This document shows positions 1 through 9,664 of a stretch of DNA of 64,000 bases, piece after piece. The stretch is from Bradyrhizobium barranii subsp. apii. GTDB taxonomy: Bacteria > Pseudomonadota > Alphaproteobacteria > Rhizobiales > Xanthobacteraceae. The DNA lies in contig NZ_CP096255.1 in the NCBI RefSeq assembly GCF_011516635.5, positions 8,753,501 through 8,817,500 of the forward strand, read 5' to 3'. The notes beneath the pieces were generated by a model, which had not been told where the DNA came from, did no database searches, and saw nothing but the letters and a program-made list of their open reading frames with translations. The stretch's first letter is position 1. Each line of letters opens with the position of its first letter. The position numbers and the translations under genes are program-made.

Positions 1-118
1 TTCCGGCGATCATGTCGCGGCGAATCCGTATCCCCCCGGGGTCGTGCACGCCCGGGCTCGTCGCCGGCAGACGATTGCGTCGCCATAGAGGACGTGATGT
101 CGTCACCCGAGAGCGCTT

Positions 119-484
119 TCATCTTCGAAGGCTCCTGTCGAGACACTCAAGCAGCGCGCTCGTTTCGAACGGCTTTCTGAGAAGGCAGAATGCGCCGATC
201 GAGGCCGCTTCGGCGTCCAGCTGCTTGTGAGGAAGCGCAGTAATGAGAATCACCGGCGCTCCGACCTTCTGCTGCTGGAGCTCGCGAACGAGGTTCAGCC
301 CGCCCATTCCTGGCATGTGAACGTCGGCAATGATGCAGTCGAAGCTGAACCGGCCGGCGTAGCTCAGCAGCGCTTCGGCCCTGTCAAACGGCTCGGAGCG
401 GTAGCCGATCGATCGCATCAGATCCACCAAAGACAGGCACAGGGCCTCGTCGTCATCGACGACACCTACGTAAGGGACCTTCAC
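119..484 (-). CDS. Single-domain response regulator (receiver only)
   Basis: This 121-residue protein is a bare CheY-like receiver domain of FixJ/NarL type. The acidic pocket is D10-D12, the predicted phosphoacceptor is D54 in the DVHMPGMGG segment, the switch Thr is T82 and the conserved Lys is K104 in a KPF motif. There is no output domain, so it would act by protein contact or as a phosphate sink. The start is GTG at 484, preceded by GAGGG about 10 bases upstream. The large broken histidine kinase at 1.9-8.5 kb has no receiver of its own and could be a partner, but that is inference from proximity only. Confidence 0.85.
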   Translation of the reverse strand: MKVPYVGVVDDDEALCLSLVDLMRSIGYRSEPFDRAEALLSYAGRFSFDCIIADVHMPGMGGLNLVRELQQQKVGAPVILITALPHKQLDAEAASIGAFCLLRKPFETSALLECLDRSLRR

Positions 485-732
485 CTGACTTACCCTCGCA
501 AGACGCGATCATCATCGAAACGCGATCGCAACACGGGCGATTGAAGCGCAAGCCGCTCTCCAGTTGACCAGGCGGCTGCTGTCGTGACGTTCGATGCTTG
601 TTCGCGAGAGGCACATGTTCGGTCTCCCCAACTGAGGAAAATCCAGTAGCTGCGCCTGGATCGGTTGCGCATGTCGGCCTCGAGCATGCGTTCGGTGGGT
701 GCCTCCGATAATCTCGCGATTGTGATGCACAG

Positions 733-752
733 ACCCATACTTTGGTATGGGT
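733..752. promoter_or_regulatory. Perfect 8-bp palindrome, putative operator
   Basis: ACCCATAC (733-740) and GTATGGGT (745-752) are perfect inverted arms around a 4-base TTTG spacer. The site lies in the 476-base gap between the receiver gene (minus) and the DUF417 gene (plus), about 210 bases before the latter. It looks like a dimer-binding operator. The regulator is unknown. I see no convincing gene in the rest of this gap. Confidence 0.4.
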
Positions 753-960
753 TTGCGGCGCCAAGGGCGAGCCACCGAGGGCGACGCGATGTCAGGCCAC
801 GCCGATTCCGGTCGCCTGCGGCCGAACGGCGCAAGTTTGAGAAATGCACGATAACCCGCGCACAGCGCGTCCTTCGAAGCTTGGCTACCGTTCAGATCGC
901 GACAGACGTCGACGCCGCCCTTGGCGCCAAACCGCGACCTCGAGGATGAGACGACATCCG

Positions 961-1488
961 ATGGACCATCTCATAAAGAAACTGTCCGAGCTCGATCTGG
1001 TCAGAGGCGATTTTGACTACCATGCCACGCGTGTGGCGATGATCATCGTGTTCTTCGTCTTCAGCTGCCAGAAATGGTTCGACTACGAAGCGCACGCGTT
1101 GATTCCGTTCATCAGCAATGGTCCGCTGATCTTCTGGCTGTATCCGGTGTTTGGCGTGCGCGGCGCGGCCTACTTCCTGGGTTCAGCAGAATTGTTGTTT
1201 GGATTGCTTCTTCTGCTCGGCTTCTGGAGCAGAAGACTGGCGGTCCTGGGGTCGCTGGGTTCATGCGCGACCTATGTCGCCACCGTGACGATCATTCCGT
1301 TCTTCCCCGATGCCTGGGCCGCGCCGGCCGGCGGATTTCCTGCGGCCACGTTGCCTTTCCTCTTCCTCATGAAAGATGTCGTACTGCTTGCAGCTTCCGT
1401 CTATCTGCTCAAGCGGGATCTCCTCCGGGCAGCAGCCGACGTGTCGCCGGCTCAGAACGGGATTGTTCGACAGGAAGCGATGCAATAA
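961..1488 (+). CDS. DUF417 family inner-membrane protein (YkgB-like)
   Basis: The 175-residue protein has about four hydrophobic segments and the family hallmarks QKWF.YE, PFISNGPLIFWLYPVFG, TVTIIPFFPD and FLMKDVVLL. It is a clear paralogue of the protein encoded at 11720-12229. The family (YkgB and relatives) is often linked to stress by reactive chlorine or electrophiles, but its biochemical role is not established. I chose ATG 961; an in-frame ATG at 946 is also possible. The gene appears monocistronic, with the receiver gene oriented away upstream. Confidence 0.85.
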   Translation: MDHLIKKLSELDLVRGDFDYHATRVAMIIVFFVFSCQKWFDYEAHALIPFISNGPLIFWLYPVFGVRGAAYFLGSAELLFGLLLLLGFWSRRLAVLGSLGSCATYVATVTIIPFFPDAWAAPAGGFPAATLPFLFLMKDVVLLAASVYLLKRDLLRAAADVSPAQNGIVRQEAMQ

Positions 1489-1895
1489 CGCCGGTTGGCA
1501 CTGGAAGAGCAGGATCAGGGTCGTCCCCCGTGACGGGCGATGAACTGCTCGGCGACATCGGCGAGGTCGTTGCCGATGATCTGCGTGAGCGTAGGTTTGC
1601 GACGACGGCTTATAGACCTTGACGCTGTCCACGCTGAGCGACCTTTCGAAGACTCCCGCTTTTCTCCCGCGCTCAAGCTGGATGCTTCATCCACGGTTGA
1701 GCGGAATTGCCGATCAGAGCGCATCGGAACAACTCTTGTCGGTGACGCTGGGTCCGAACGGAATGTGGCTCATGCCATGGCTCCGATCCCGGCTATTGTT
1801 GGGGATTGGCGTTGGGAGTACGTTCCCGGACGGGACAGGTGAGCACCTTTCCCTCCTTTTCAATCGACTGGCCGGCTAGTTCCGGAGTCCGGCAG
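1489..1895. other. Intergenic, no supported gene
   Basis: This 407-base stretch lies between the DUF417 gene and the hybrid kinase gene. Short ORFs exist on both strands. One on the minus strand (1515-1724) ends in a protein-like segment, but nothing in it is recognisable as a family and there is no clear ribosome binding site. It may hold a gene remnant. Confidence 0.4.
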
Positions 1896-3685
1896 ATGCA
1901 CGTATCCTCGCGGGTATCCACGAATGGCAATGCCGGTCTCAAGGCGTCATGGGACGACGGCGAGCGCGTCTTTTGCCGTGAATGGCGCCGGGACGCCGAT
2001 GGCGACGTCAACAGTGTCCTGACCGTAAGGGCGGCTACGGAACATCCGCCGGCCGCGGTCCTCGACCGGCTCGCCCATGAATACGCCTTGCGCGACGAGC
2101 TCGATGGGACCTGGGCCGTACGGCCGCTGGAGCTGATCCGCGACGGTGGTCGAACCTTGCTGATATTGGAAGATCCCGGCAGCGAGCCGCTCGAGCAGTT
2201 GCTCGGCGCGCCGATGAAGCTGGACCATTTCTTGCGATTGGCTCTCGGCATCACCACCGCCGTCGACCAGCTGCATCGGCAGGGCCTGGTCCACAAGGAT
2301 TTGAAGCCGGCCAATCTTCTGGTGAGCGGAGCAGACGAGGTCAGGATCACCGGATTTGGCCTTTCATCTCGCCTGCCGCGCGAGCGACAGCAGCTCGAAC
2401 CACCGGAGACCATGGCGGGCACGCTGGCCTACATGGCGCCCGAGCAGACCGGCCGCATGAATCGGTCCGTCGATTCCCGCAGCGATCTGTACGCACTTGG
2501 CGTGACGTTCTACCGGATGCTGACGGGCGTACTGCCGTTCACCGCGGCCAGTCCGATGGAATGGGTGCACAGCCACATCGCGAGACGTGCCGTTCCACCC
2601 GCCGAACGAGTCAATGGCGTGCCTTATGCCGTGTCGGCGATCATCATGAAGCTCCTCGCCAAGACGGCCGAGGACCGCTACCAGACCGCAGCCGGTCTCA
2701 AGAGCGACCTCGAACGGTCACTCGCCGAATGGGAAGCGCAGGGACGAATCGATGATTTCGTCCTGGCCCAAACCGATACACCGGACCGCCTGCTGATTCC
2801 CGAACGGCTCTACGGCAGGGAGCACGAGATCGAGGCGTTGCTCACCTCGTTCGATCGCGTCACCCGGAGCGGCACGCCCGAGTTGATCCTGGTGTCCGGC
2901 CCCTCCGGTATCGGCAAGTCCGCTTTCGTCGACGAAATGCAGAAGGCCGTGGTCCCGTTGGGAGGCTTCTTCGCCTCCGGCAAGTTCGATCAGCACAAGC
3001 GCGATATGCCTTACGCGACGCTCGCGCATGCGCTTCAAGGCCTTATCCGAGGCCTCCTCGCCAAGAGCGATGCCGATCTGGCACCCTGGCGTAGCGCACT
3101 GCACGACGCGCTGGGCCAGCTCGGTCAACTGATGGTGGATCTCGTACCGGAGCTGCGGCTGGTGATCGGGGATCAACCACCTGTCCCGGAGGCCCCCCGC
3201 AAGACGCACAGCGACGCTTCCAAGTCGTCGTTCGACGCTTCATTGGCATCTTCGCCAAGCCTCACCATCCGCTCGTGCTTTTCTTCGACGACCTGCAGTG
3301 GCTCGACGTGGCCACACTGGATCTGATCGCGTTTCTTCTGAACAGATCCGACCTGCAAAATCTGCTTCTCATCGCCGCCTATCGACGCAAGGATGTCGAC
3401 GTCAAACATCCGCTGGCACAACGGCTCGTCGAAATTCGCGCCTCCCGTAAACGGGTGCGGGAAATCGACCTGGCACCCCTCACCCGCGCTGCCGTCGAGG
3501 AATTCACCGCGGATGCACTTCACTGCGAGCCGGCATACGCCATGCCCCTGGCGCAGCTGATATACGAGAAGACGAACGGGAATCCGTTCTTTCTCACGCA
3601 GTTTCTGCGGGCACTGGCCGAAGAAGAACTACTGGCCTTCGATCATGACAAGCGACAGTGGCGCTGGGATCTCGAACGCATCTAG
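1896..3685 (+). pseudogene. Hybrid Ser/Thr kinase-like / AAA ATPase / histidine kinase, 5' part, frameshifted
   Basis: This is the N-terminal part of a roughly 1850-residue hybrid sensor of the 'trifunctional serine/threonine kinase/ATP-binding protein/sensor histidine kinase' family. A protein-kinase fold with HKDLKPANLL and MAPEQTGRMN is followed by an AAA_16-type ATPase with Walker A GPSGIGKS and Walker B LFFDDLQWLD. Reading starts at ATG 1896 and leaves frame at the C run 3193-3198. A seventh C would restore APPQDAQRRFQ and join the frame that continues to a TAG at 3683-3685. The DFG Asp is Gly (GFG) and the beta-3 Lys position appears to be Arg, so kinase activity is doubtful. IS630 then interrupts the gene; the remainder resumes at 4739. 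Confidence 0.85.
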
Positions 3686-4736
3686 AGCATTTTCCGACCG
3701 GAAAGAATCGGGTGGGGATTCCCAAAACGGCGCGAGTCAGATTCAAGCTGCATGCTGGCGAGGGAGGCCAGCATGTATGGCCAGGGCGCTTTCGGTTGAT
3801 CTTCGCCAAAGGGTGGTAGCCGCGATTGACGGTGGCATGTCCTGTCGACAGGCTGCTGAGCGCTTTGGTGTCAGCGCGGCCAGTGCGATCCGCTGGCGCG
3901 CTCGCCTCAAGAAAGTTGGCGACATCGTTCCTAAACGCCAGGGCGGTGACCGCAAATCGCAGCGCATCGAAGCGCATTCGCAATTGATTCTGGAGGCGGT
4001 GACAGCGAGGCCGGATATCACGCTTGCCGAGTTGCGAGAACTGTTGAAACGTCATGGAATATCGACTGGCATCGCGTCGCTCTGGCGTTTTTTCCAGCGC
4101 AGAAAGATCACACTTAAAAAAAGACAGCGCACGCCGCCGAGCAACGGCGCGGCGATATAAATGCCGCACGTGAGGAGTGGTTCGAAGGGCAAATCGACCT
4201 TGACCCTGAGCGTCTCGTCTTCATCGACGAAACCAGCGCCAACACCAAAATGGCGCGGCGTTACGGGCGCTCGCCACGCGGCGAGCGATGTCGTGCAGCT
4301 ATCCCACACGGACATTGGAAGACGACGACGTTCACCGCTGGATTGCGCTCCGACGGTCTGATCGCGCCGCTTGTTCTGGACGGTCCAATGGATGGCGACG
4401 CTTTCCTGGCCTACGTCGAGCAATTGCTCGCCCCATCGCTGCGGCCGGGCGATACCGTTATCATGGACAACTTGCCCGCTCACAAGGTCCATGGCGTTCG
4501 AGAGGCCATCCAGGCGGTCGGAGCTAGCCTGCTCTATCTTCCGCCCTACAGTCCAGACTTCAACCCGATTGAAATGGCCTTCTCCAAACTGAAAGCGCTG
4601 TTGCGGGCCGCCGCAGCCCGCACCATGCCCGATCTCTGGCAAGCAATCGCCAACGCTCTCAAACGCTTCTCACCCGAGGAATGTCAAAATTATCTCGTCG
4701 CGGCTGGTTACGACGCAACGTGATCGGAAAACGCTC
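3685..4736 (+). mobile_element. IS630-family insertion sequence (1052 bp)
   Basis: The element is bounded by inverted repeats: left end GAGCATTTTCCGACC and right end, read inward, GAGCGTTTTCCGATC (13 of 15 matching). A TA dinucleotide flanks each side (3683-3684 and 4737-4738), the target duplication typical of IS630/Tc1-mariner elements, here in a CTAG context. It carries one transposase gene in two reading frames. It sits inside the hybrid kinase gene. The ends are sharp, which suggests recent insertion. Confidence 0.9.
3777..4723 (+). CDS. IS630-family transposase (two frames, -1 shift)
   Basis: The first frame (ATG 3777 to TAA 4160) encodes the helix-turn-helix region (MSCRQAAERFGVSAASAIRW). 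The second frame encodes the DDE catalytic domain: first Asp in LVFIDETS, second in TVIMDNLPAH, Glu in SPDFNPIEMAF, ending at 4723. The frames join by a -1 step at a run of seven A (4116-4122). Reading then continues KKTAHAAEQRR without a stop. Such A-run slippage, on the ribosome or during transcription, is a common way for IS elements to make full transposase. The product would be about 315 residues. The element is probably active or recently so. Confidence 0.85.
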
Positions 4737-4772
4737 TAGGAAAAAAGCTACGCCGAAAACGTCGCGCGTCTC

Positions 4773-7700
4773 ATGGTCGGCAAGCTGAGCGGTTTGCGCG
4801 ACGAGACACGTCGGGCCCTGCTGGAGCTGGCCTGCCTGGGCAACAGCGCCGAGATCGCAATGCTCTGCCTCGTGCACGGCGCATCGGAGCAGACGCTGCA
4901 CGCGGATCTGCGAGACGCGACGCGTCTCGAACTAATTCGACGCCTCAAGAGCTCCTATGCGTTCGTGCACGATCGCGTGCAAGAGGCCGCTTATGCGCTT
5001 CAACCGGACCAAAACAGGCGAACGGCCTTGCACCTTCGGATCGGTCTGGTCCTGGCAGCGCAGCTGACGCCTGACGAAACCAACGAGCGCGTCTATATCG
5101 TCGCCAACCAGCTGAACCGCGGCATCGCCGCTTTGACGAACGGCGCTGAACGCGAACAGGTCATTGCCGTCAATCTCGCCGCGGGCCGGCGCGCCCGAAA
5201 TGCAACGGCTTACCACGCGGCGGCAACCTACCTTGAAATCGCCCGCGAACTGCTCGGAGAGGAAGGGCATCCGCGGCGCAGCCGGGACGCCTTCGCGATC
5301 GGCCTGCTCCACGCCGAATGCAAATTCCTGCTCGGCGAGCTGAACACGGCAGAAGCGGAACTGACGGTCCTGTCGCAGAGCTGTTCGGACATTCAGGCGA
5401 GCGCCGAGGTCGCCAGACTCCAGGCGCAGCTATACACCACCGCGGGACAGCTCGAGCGAGCGGTCGACGTTTGCCTCGCATTCTTGCGCAGGACCGGGAT
5501 TGACTGGTCTCCTCATCCCAGCCGCAGCGAGGTGGACGAGGATCGGCGGCGCCTGCGGAGCTTGACCGAAAAGCTGTCCGACGAGCAGCTTCATGCGCTA
5601 CCGCCGATGACCGATCCGGATCATCGTGCGACCATGGGCGTCCTGGCCGACCTCCTCACGCCTGCGTTTCTCACCGATCGCAACCTCTCCGACACCATGC
5701 TCTTGGAGGCCACTCGACTGACGCTCCAGCACGGGACCAGCCCTGAAGCGTGCTACCCGCTGACCGCCATATTCGGCGTGCTCGCGAGCAATTCAACCGA
5801 TGCTGAACTTGGATTCCGGCTATCGCAATTTGGCGCAGCCCTTGCTGACAGGCAGCCGCAGACAGGGCTGAGCGGCCGGGCGCTTTTGGTATTCGGCCTT
5901 CACGTGACCCCATGGATTCTCCCGATCCGATCGGGACGGCCGTTCATTCGGCGCGCACTCGCAATCTGCTTGACGACCGGAGATCTGGCATTCGCGGCGT
6001 ATTCGCATCGCGGACTGATATCGGTGGATCTCTTCTGCGGCGATCCGCTCATGGACGTCTGCTCGCGCGCCGAGCGGTCTCTGGCATTCGCCGAGGGTCT
6101 GGGCGTCCGATTGGCTGCGGAGGGCCTCATCAGGCAACGAGATCTGGCGCAGAGCCTTATGGGGCGCAATGGCCGGAATGACTTCGAGAGCCCCGCGGCG
6201 CTTCAGCCCTCGGATGCGAGCGAACCGATAAGCGCCTTCTTCTACTACGCGACGCAAATTCAGATCGAAGTCATTGCCGGACGTGACGATGTCGCGATTG
6301 CCCTCGCCGCACGCGCGGAAGCGCTCTCATGGTGCGCCCGCTCTTATTCGGATTTCACCGAATACCGGTTCTACACGGCGCTCGCTCATGCCGGGGCTTA
6401 TCACGCATCACGCCCCGAGGATCGCGAGCGACGCCTCAACGACCTCCGCGAACACCACCGCAAGCTGACAGTCTGGTCCAACCGTTGCCCCGCGAATTAC
6501 GCTGCCCGGCAGAAGCTCGTCGCGGCGGAACTTGCGCGCATCGAAGGCCGCGAACTCGAGGCGGAACAGCTGTACGAGGAATCGATCCGATTGGCGCAAG
6601 AATCCGGCTTCGCCCAGATCGAAGCGATCGCTGCGGAGCGTGCAGCAGGGTTCTACGAGGCGCGCGGCATTCGAACGGTCGTCCTGTCCTACCTGACAAA
6701 AGCGCGCGATTGCTACGCGCGCTGGGGCGCCGAGGCGAAGGTGGGCCAGCTCGAGAAACTCCATCCGAACCTGCGGGAGCGAGGATCCGCGCTCAGCGCC
6801 GCGGGGACGATCGGAGCACCTGTCGAGCAGCTGGACCTTGCGACGGTTCTCAAGGTGTCGGAGGCTGTTTCAGGCGAGATCGTGCTGGAGAAGCTCACGG
6901 AGACCCTGCTTCGTTCGGCCATCGAGCACGCGGGTGCGGAACGCGGCGTGCTGATTTTGCCGAGGGGTTCCGAGCTGAGAATTCGGGCGGACGCCGTGAC
7001 TGGCGGCGGTTCGATCGCTCTCGATCTCGCCGATTCGCCGATCTCCGCCACTGAAGTCCCGATGTCGATCGTGCTTTACACGGCTCGCACCCAGGAAAGC
7101 GTCGTGCTTGACGATGCCTCGACGAGCAGCGCGTTCGGCGGCGATGAATACATCCAGAAGAAGCACGTCCGATCAGCCTTGTGCGTGCCGCTCGTCAAGC
7201 AAGGCAGGGCGGTGGCATTTCTGTATCTCGAGAACAATCTCGCCTCGCGCGTCTTCACACCCGCCCGGATCGCGATTCTGAAATTTCTCGCATCCGAGGC
7301 TGCGACCTCGCTCGACAATGCCCGTCTGTACCGGGAGCTTCAGGAGCGGGAGTCGCGGATTCGCCGGCTGGTCGAGGCCAACATCATCGGGATCTTCATC
7401 TTCGATCACACCCCCGACATCCTCGATGCCAACGACGCGTTCCTGAAGACCATGGGATATGATCGCGAGGATCTCGCCGCAGGCCGGTTGCGCTGGGCAG
7501 ATCTGACGCCGCCCGAATGGCAGGAGCGCACCGACCGCGCCCGGGCCGAATTGAAGGCGACGCGGGTTGTCCACCCGTTCGAAAAGGCGTTCTTCCGCAA
7601 GGACGGCAGCCGGGTGCCGGTGCTGACCGGCGGAGCCTTGTTCGACGACGAGCAAGAGCAAGGCGTTGCCTTCGTGCTGGATCTCAGCGAGCGCAAGCGC

Positions 7701-8468
7701 GCCGAAACCGAGGCACGCGAGAACGAGCAGCGTTACCGCGAGGCTCAGATGGAGCTGGCCCACGCCAACCGCGTGGCGGTGATGGGACAGCTGACGGCGT
7801 CGATCGCCCACGAGGTCAATCAGCCGAACACCGCCGTCATCGCCAGCGCGCAAGCGGCCTTGAGCTGGCTCGATCACCAACCGCCGGCGCTGGAGCAGAC
7901 GCGCAGGGCGCTGACACGCGCCATCGAGAACGGCATCCGCTCCAGCGAGGTGATCGAGCGAATCCGGGATCTCGTCAAGAAATCACCGCCCAAACGGGAT
8001 TCCCTGGCGATCAACAACGTCATCGGCCAAGTCATCGAACTCACGCAGGCTGAGGCGGCACGGAACGATGTGTCGATCCAGACGATATTCGCCGATCGTC
8101 TGCCCAAGGTCATCGGGGATCGCGTCGAGCTGCAGCAGGTCACGCTCAACCTGATCCTGAACGCCATCGAGGCCATGAGCGAGACAACGGGGGGCAAGCG
8201 CGAGCTGTTGATCCAGACCGCGAGAGCGGATGCCGAGAGCATACGCGTATCGATCACGGATTCGGGACCGGGCTTGTCGGCGGAGGGCCTCGCGCGGCTG
8301 TTCGAACCCTTCTACACGACCAAATCTGGCGGCCTGGGTGTCGGACTGTCGATATGCCGTTCGATCATCGTTGCGCATGGCGGCAGGCTCTGGGCGACTG
8401 CAAACGAACCGCGCGGAGCCGTCTTCCAGTTCACCGTACCGGTCGATGACGGCTTTACGGTTGGTTGA
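4773..8468 (+). CDS. Hybrid sensor histidine kinase, 3' part of the IS-interrupted gene
   Basis: The 1231-residue open frame continues the gene cut by IS630. Order: end of the AAA ATPase module and a long helical TPR-like region (1-680), GAF domain (about 690-850), PAS domain (about 860-985) with an SERKRAE end, then HisKA with the phosphoacceptor His at about residue 1013 in SIAHEVNQP. HATPase_c follows with N box NLILNAIEAM, DSGPGLS and the GGLGVGLSI lid. The kinase core is complete, so a truncated product starting near 4773 could still be an active soluble kinase if expressed. The frame is open from 4740, but a TAG at 4737 precedes it. No receiver domain is present. Confidence 0.85.
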   Translation: MVGKLSGLRDETRRALLELACLGNSAEIAMLCLVHGASEQTLHADLRDATRLELIRRLKSSYAFVHDRVQEAAYALQPDQNRRTALHLRIGLVLAAQLTPDETNERVYIVANQLNRGIAALTNGAEREQVIAVNLAAGRRARNATAYHAAATYLEIARELLGEEGHPRRSRDAFAIGLLHAECKFLLGELNTAEAELTVLSQSCSDIQASAEVARLQAQLYTTAGQLERAVDVCLAFLRRTGIDWSPHPSRSEVDEDRRRLRSLTEKLSDEQLHALPPMTDPDHRATMGVLADLLTPAFLTDRNLSDTMLLEATRLTLQHGTSPEACYPLTAIFGVLASNSTDAELGFRLSQFGAALADRQPQTGLSGRALLVFGLHVTPWILPIRSGRPFIRRALAICLTTGDLAFAAYSHRGLISVDLFCGDPLMDVCSRAERSLAFAEGLGVRLAAEGLIRQRDLAQSLMGRNGRNDFESPAALQPSDASEPISAFFYYATQIQIEVIAGRDDVAIALAARAEALSWCARSYSDFTEYRFYTALAHAGAYHASRPEDRERRLNDLREHHRKLTVWSNRCPANYAARQKLVAAELARIEGRELEAEQLYEESIRLAQESGFAQIEAIAAERAAGFYEARGIRTVVLSYLTKARDCYARWGAEAKVGQLEKLHPNLRERGSALSAAGTIGAPVEQLDLATVLKVSEAVSGEIVLEKLTETLLRSAIEHAGAERGVLILPRGSELRIRADAVTGGGSIALDLADSPISATEVPMSIVLYTARTQESVVLDDASTSSAFGGDEYIQKKHVRSALCVPLVKQGRAVAFLYLENNLASRVFTPARIAILKFLASEAATSLDNARLYRELQERESRIRRLVEANIIGIFIFDHTPDILDANDAFLKTMGYDREDLAAGRLRWADLTPPEWQERTDRARAELKATRVVHPFEKAFFRKDGSRVPVLTGGALFDDEQEQGVAFVLDLSERKRAETEARENEQRYREAQMELAHANRVAVMGQLTASIAHEVNQPNTAVIASAQAALSWLDHQPPALEQTRRALTRAIENGIRSSEVIERIRDLVKKSPPKRDSLAINNVIGQVIELTQAEAARNDVSIQTIFADRLPKVIGDRVELQQVTLNLILNAIEAMSETTGGKRELLIQTARADAESIRVSITDSGPGLSAEGLARLFEPFYTTKSGGLGVGLSICRSIIVAHGGRLWATANEPRGAVFQFTVPVDDGFTVG

Positions 8469-8631
8469 ATCATCTCGGCTGGCGTCATCACACCGCAAAA
8501 ATTGGTGGGATGACCTGTAACCAAGGCCGGGCCGCGGACGAAATATAGCCATCGGATCGCGCCGGCGAAGCCAAGCACGGGCCGGAAACAGGTCCGCCAT
8601 CGACCGACGGTGTGCTGCAGGGAGAGATCAG

Positions 8632-9519
8632 TTGGGACTGTCCTGGCAACAAGGCCCGCTTTCAACGGGAGCAATCGGCCGCTTTCTCGTCCCCGAGCCG
8701 CTGCCCAAGCGACTCTTGTACGTCGAACCGTTACGCCGCCGCCTCCGCGTGCGCTTTGGGGGAAGCTGGATCGCCGAGAGCGAACGGGCGCTTCTGCTTT
8801 TCGAACCGGGCCGGTATCCTGTGGCTTATTTCCCGGAGGCCGATGTTTCCCCACATGTGCTGGAACGCACCGAGCACATCACTCAACACGCCGATCTTGG
8901 GCCGACGTCCTGGTACAGCGTTCGGGTCGACGAGCAACACATCGCGGCGCGAGGAGCATGGCGGCACACCAACCTGCCCGCCCATGCAGGCGATTTGCAG
9001 GGTCTGATCGCCTTTGCCTGGCGGGCCATGGATGCCTTCTACGAGGAAGACGAACGCATCGTGGGCCATGCCGCCGATCCCTATCACCGCATCGACATCC
9101 GCCAGACCTCTCGTAACCTCGTGGTCAACCACCAGGGCCGGGTCATCGCCGATACGAAGCGGCCGCTGGTCCTTTACGAGTCCGGCTTTGCACCGCGTTG
9201 GTACGTTCCACGTGCCGACGTCGATGAGTCTGCCCTCACTCCGGTCAAGCTCCAGACCTTCTGCCCGTACAAGGGCCTCTGCAGCTATTACTCCATCGGA
9301 GACGCGCGCCAGGCGGCATGGTCGTATCCCGACGCCTATCCCGAAGTCCGCCGCATCTCCAATTTTGTATCGTTCGAGCCGGACATCGTGACCGTCCATC
9401 TCGATGGCACGCAGATGCGTCTCGAACCCGGCCAATCGGTGGTGCCGCATGGCCCCGATCGTAATCTCGACATCGCCGAGGTGGTCGCCGAGCCAACGCC
9501 TGGTAGCCGGCCCCGCTGA
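8632..9519 (+). CDS. DUF427 domain-containing protein (two tandem domains)
   Basis: The 295-residue protein contains two DUF427 (NTP_transf_9-type) repeats. The second carries the typical VVNHQGRVIADTKRPLVLYESGFAPRWYVPRADVD stretch (shown here only as a family marker, residues about 163-200) and FCPYKGLCSYYS. Function of the family is unknown; members are small beta-rich proteins without a clear catalytic motif. The start is TTG at 8632, supported by an AGGGAGAG ribosome binding site 7 bases upstream. It follows the kinase gene by 163 bases and is probably separate. Confidence 0.8.
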   Translation: MGLSWQQGPLSTGAIGRFLVPEPLPKRLLYVEPLRRRLRVRFGGSWIAESERALLLFEPGRYPVAYFPEADVSPHVLERTEHITQHADLGPTSWYSVRVDEQHIAARGAWRHTNLPAHAGDLQGLIAFAWRAMDAFYEEDERIVGHAADPYHRIDIRQTSRNLVVNHQGRVIADTKRPLVLYESGFAPRWYVPRADVDESALTPVKLQTFCPYKGLCSYYSIGDARQAAWSYPDAYPEVRRISNFVSFEPDIVTVHLDGTQMRLEPGQSVVPHGPDRNLDIAEVVAEPTPGSRPR

Positions 9520-9664
9520 AGCTGCAACCAGTCCTCTCCATCGACGCTCGTGAGACGAACGAGCATATCTTCGAGATCGCGCAGCATTCAGCCTTTCGCG
9601 TCCACGACTATTGTGGCCCGCAACGGAGCCGCTCATCCCGAGCCTCCACTACGGGACCGCCACA

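Noticed and set aside
1515..1724. Minus-strand ORF with a protein-like end
   Set aside because: No ribosome binding site, no family recognised, short; kept only as a possible remnant in the intergenic note.
3190..3200. Programmed -1 frameshifting in the hybrid kinase gene
   Set aside because: The run has only six C, no evident stimulatory structure was identified by eye, and the gene is also cut by an IS and an amber codon; a simple deletion explains it better.
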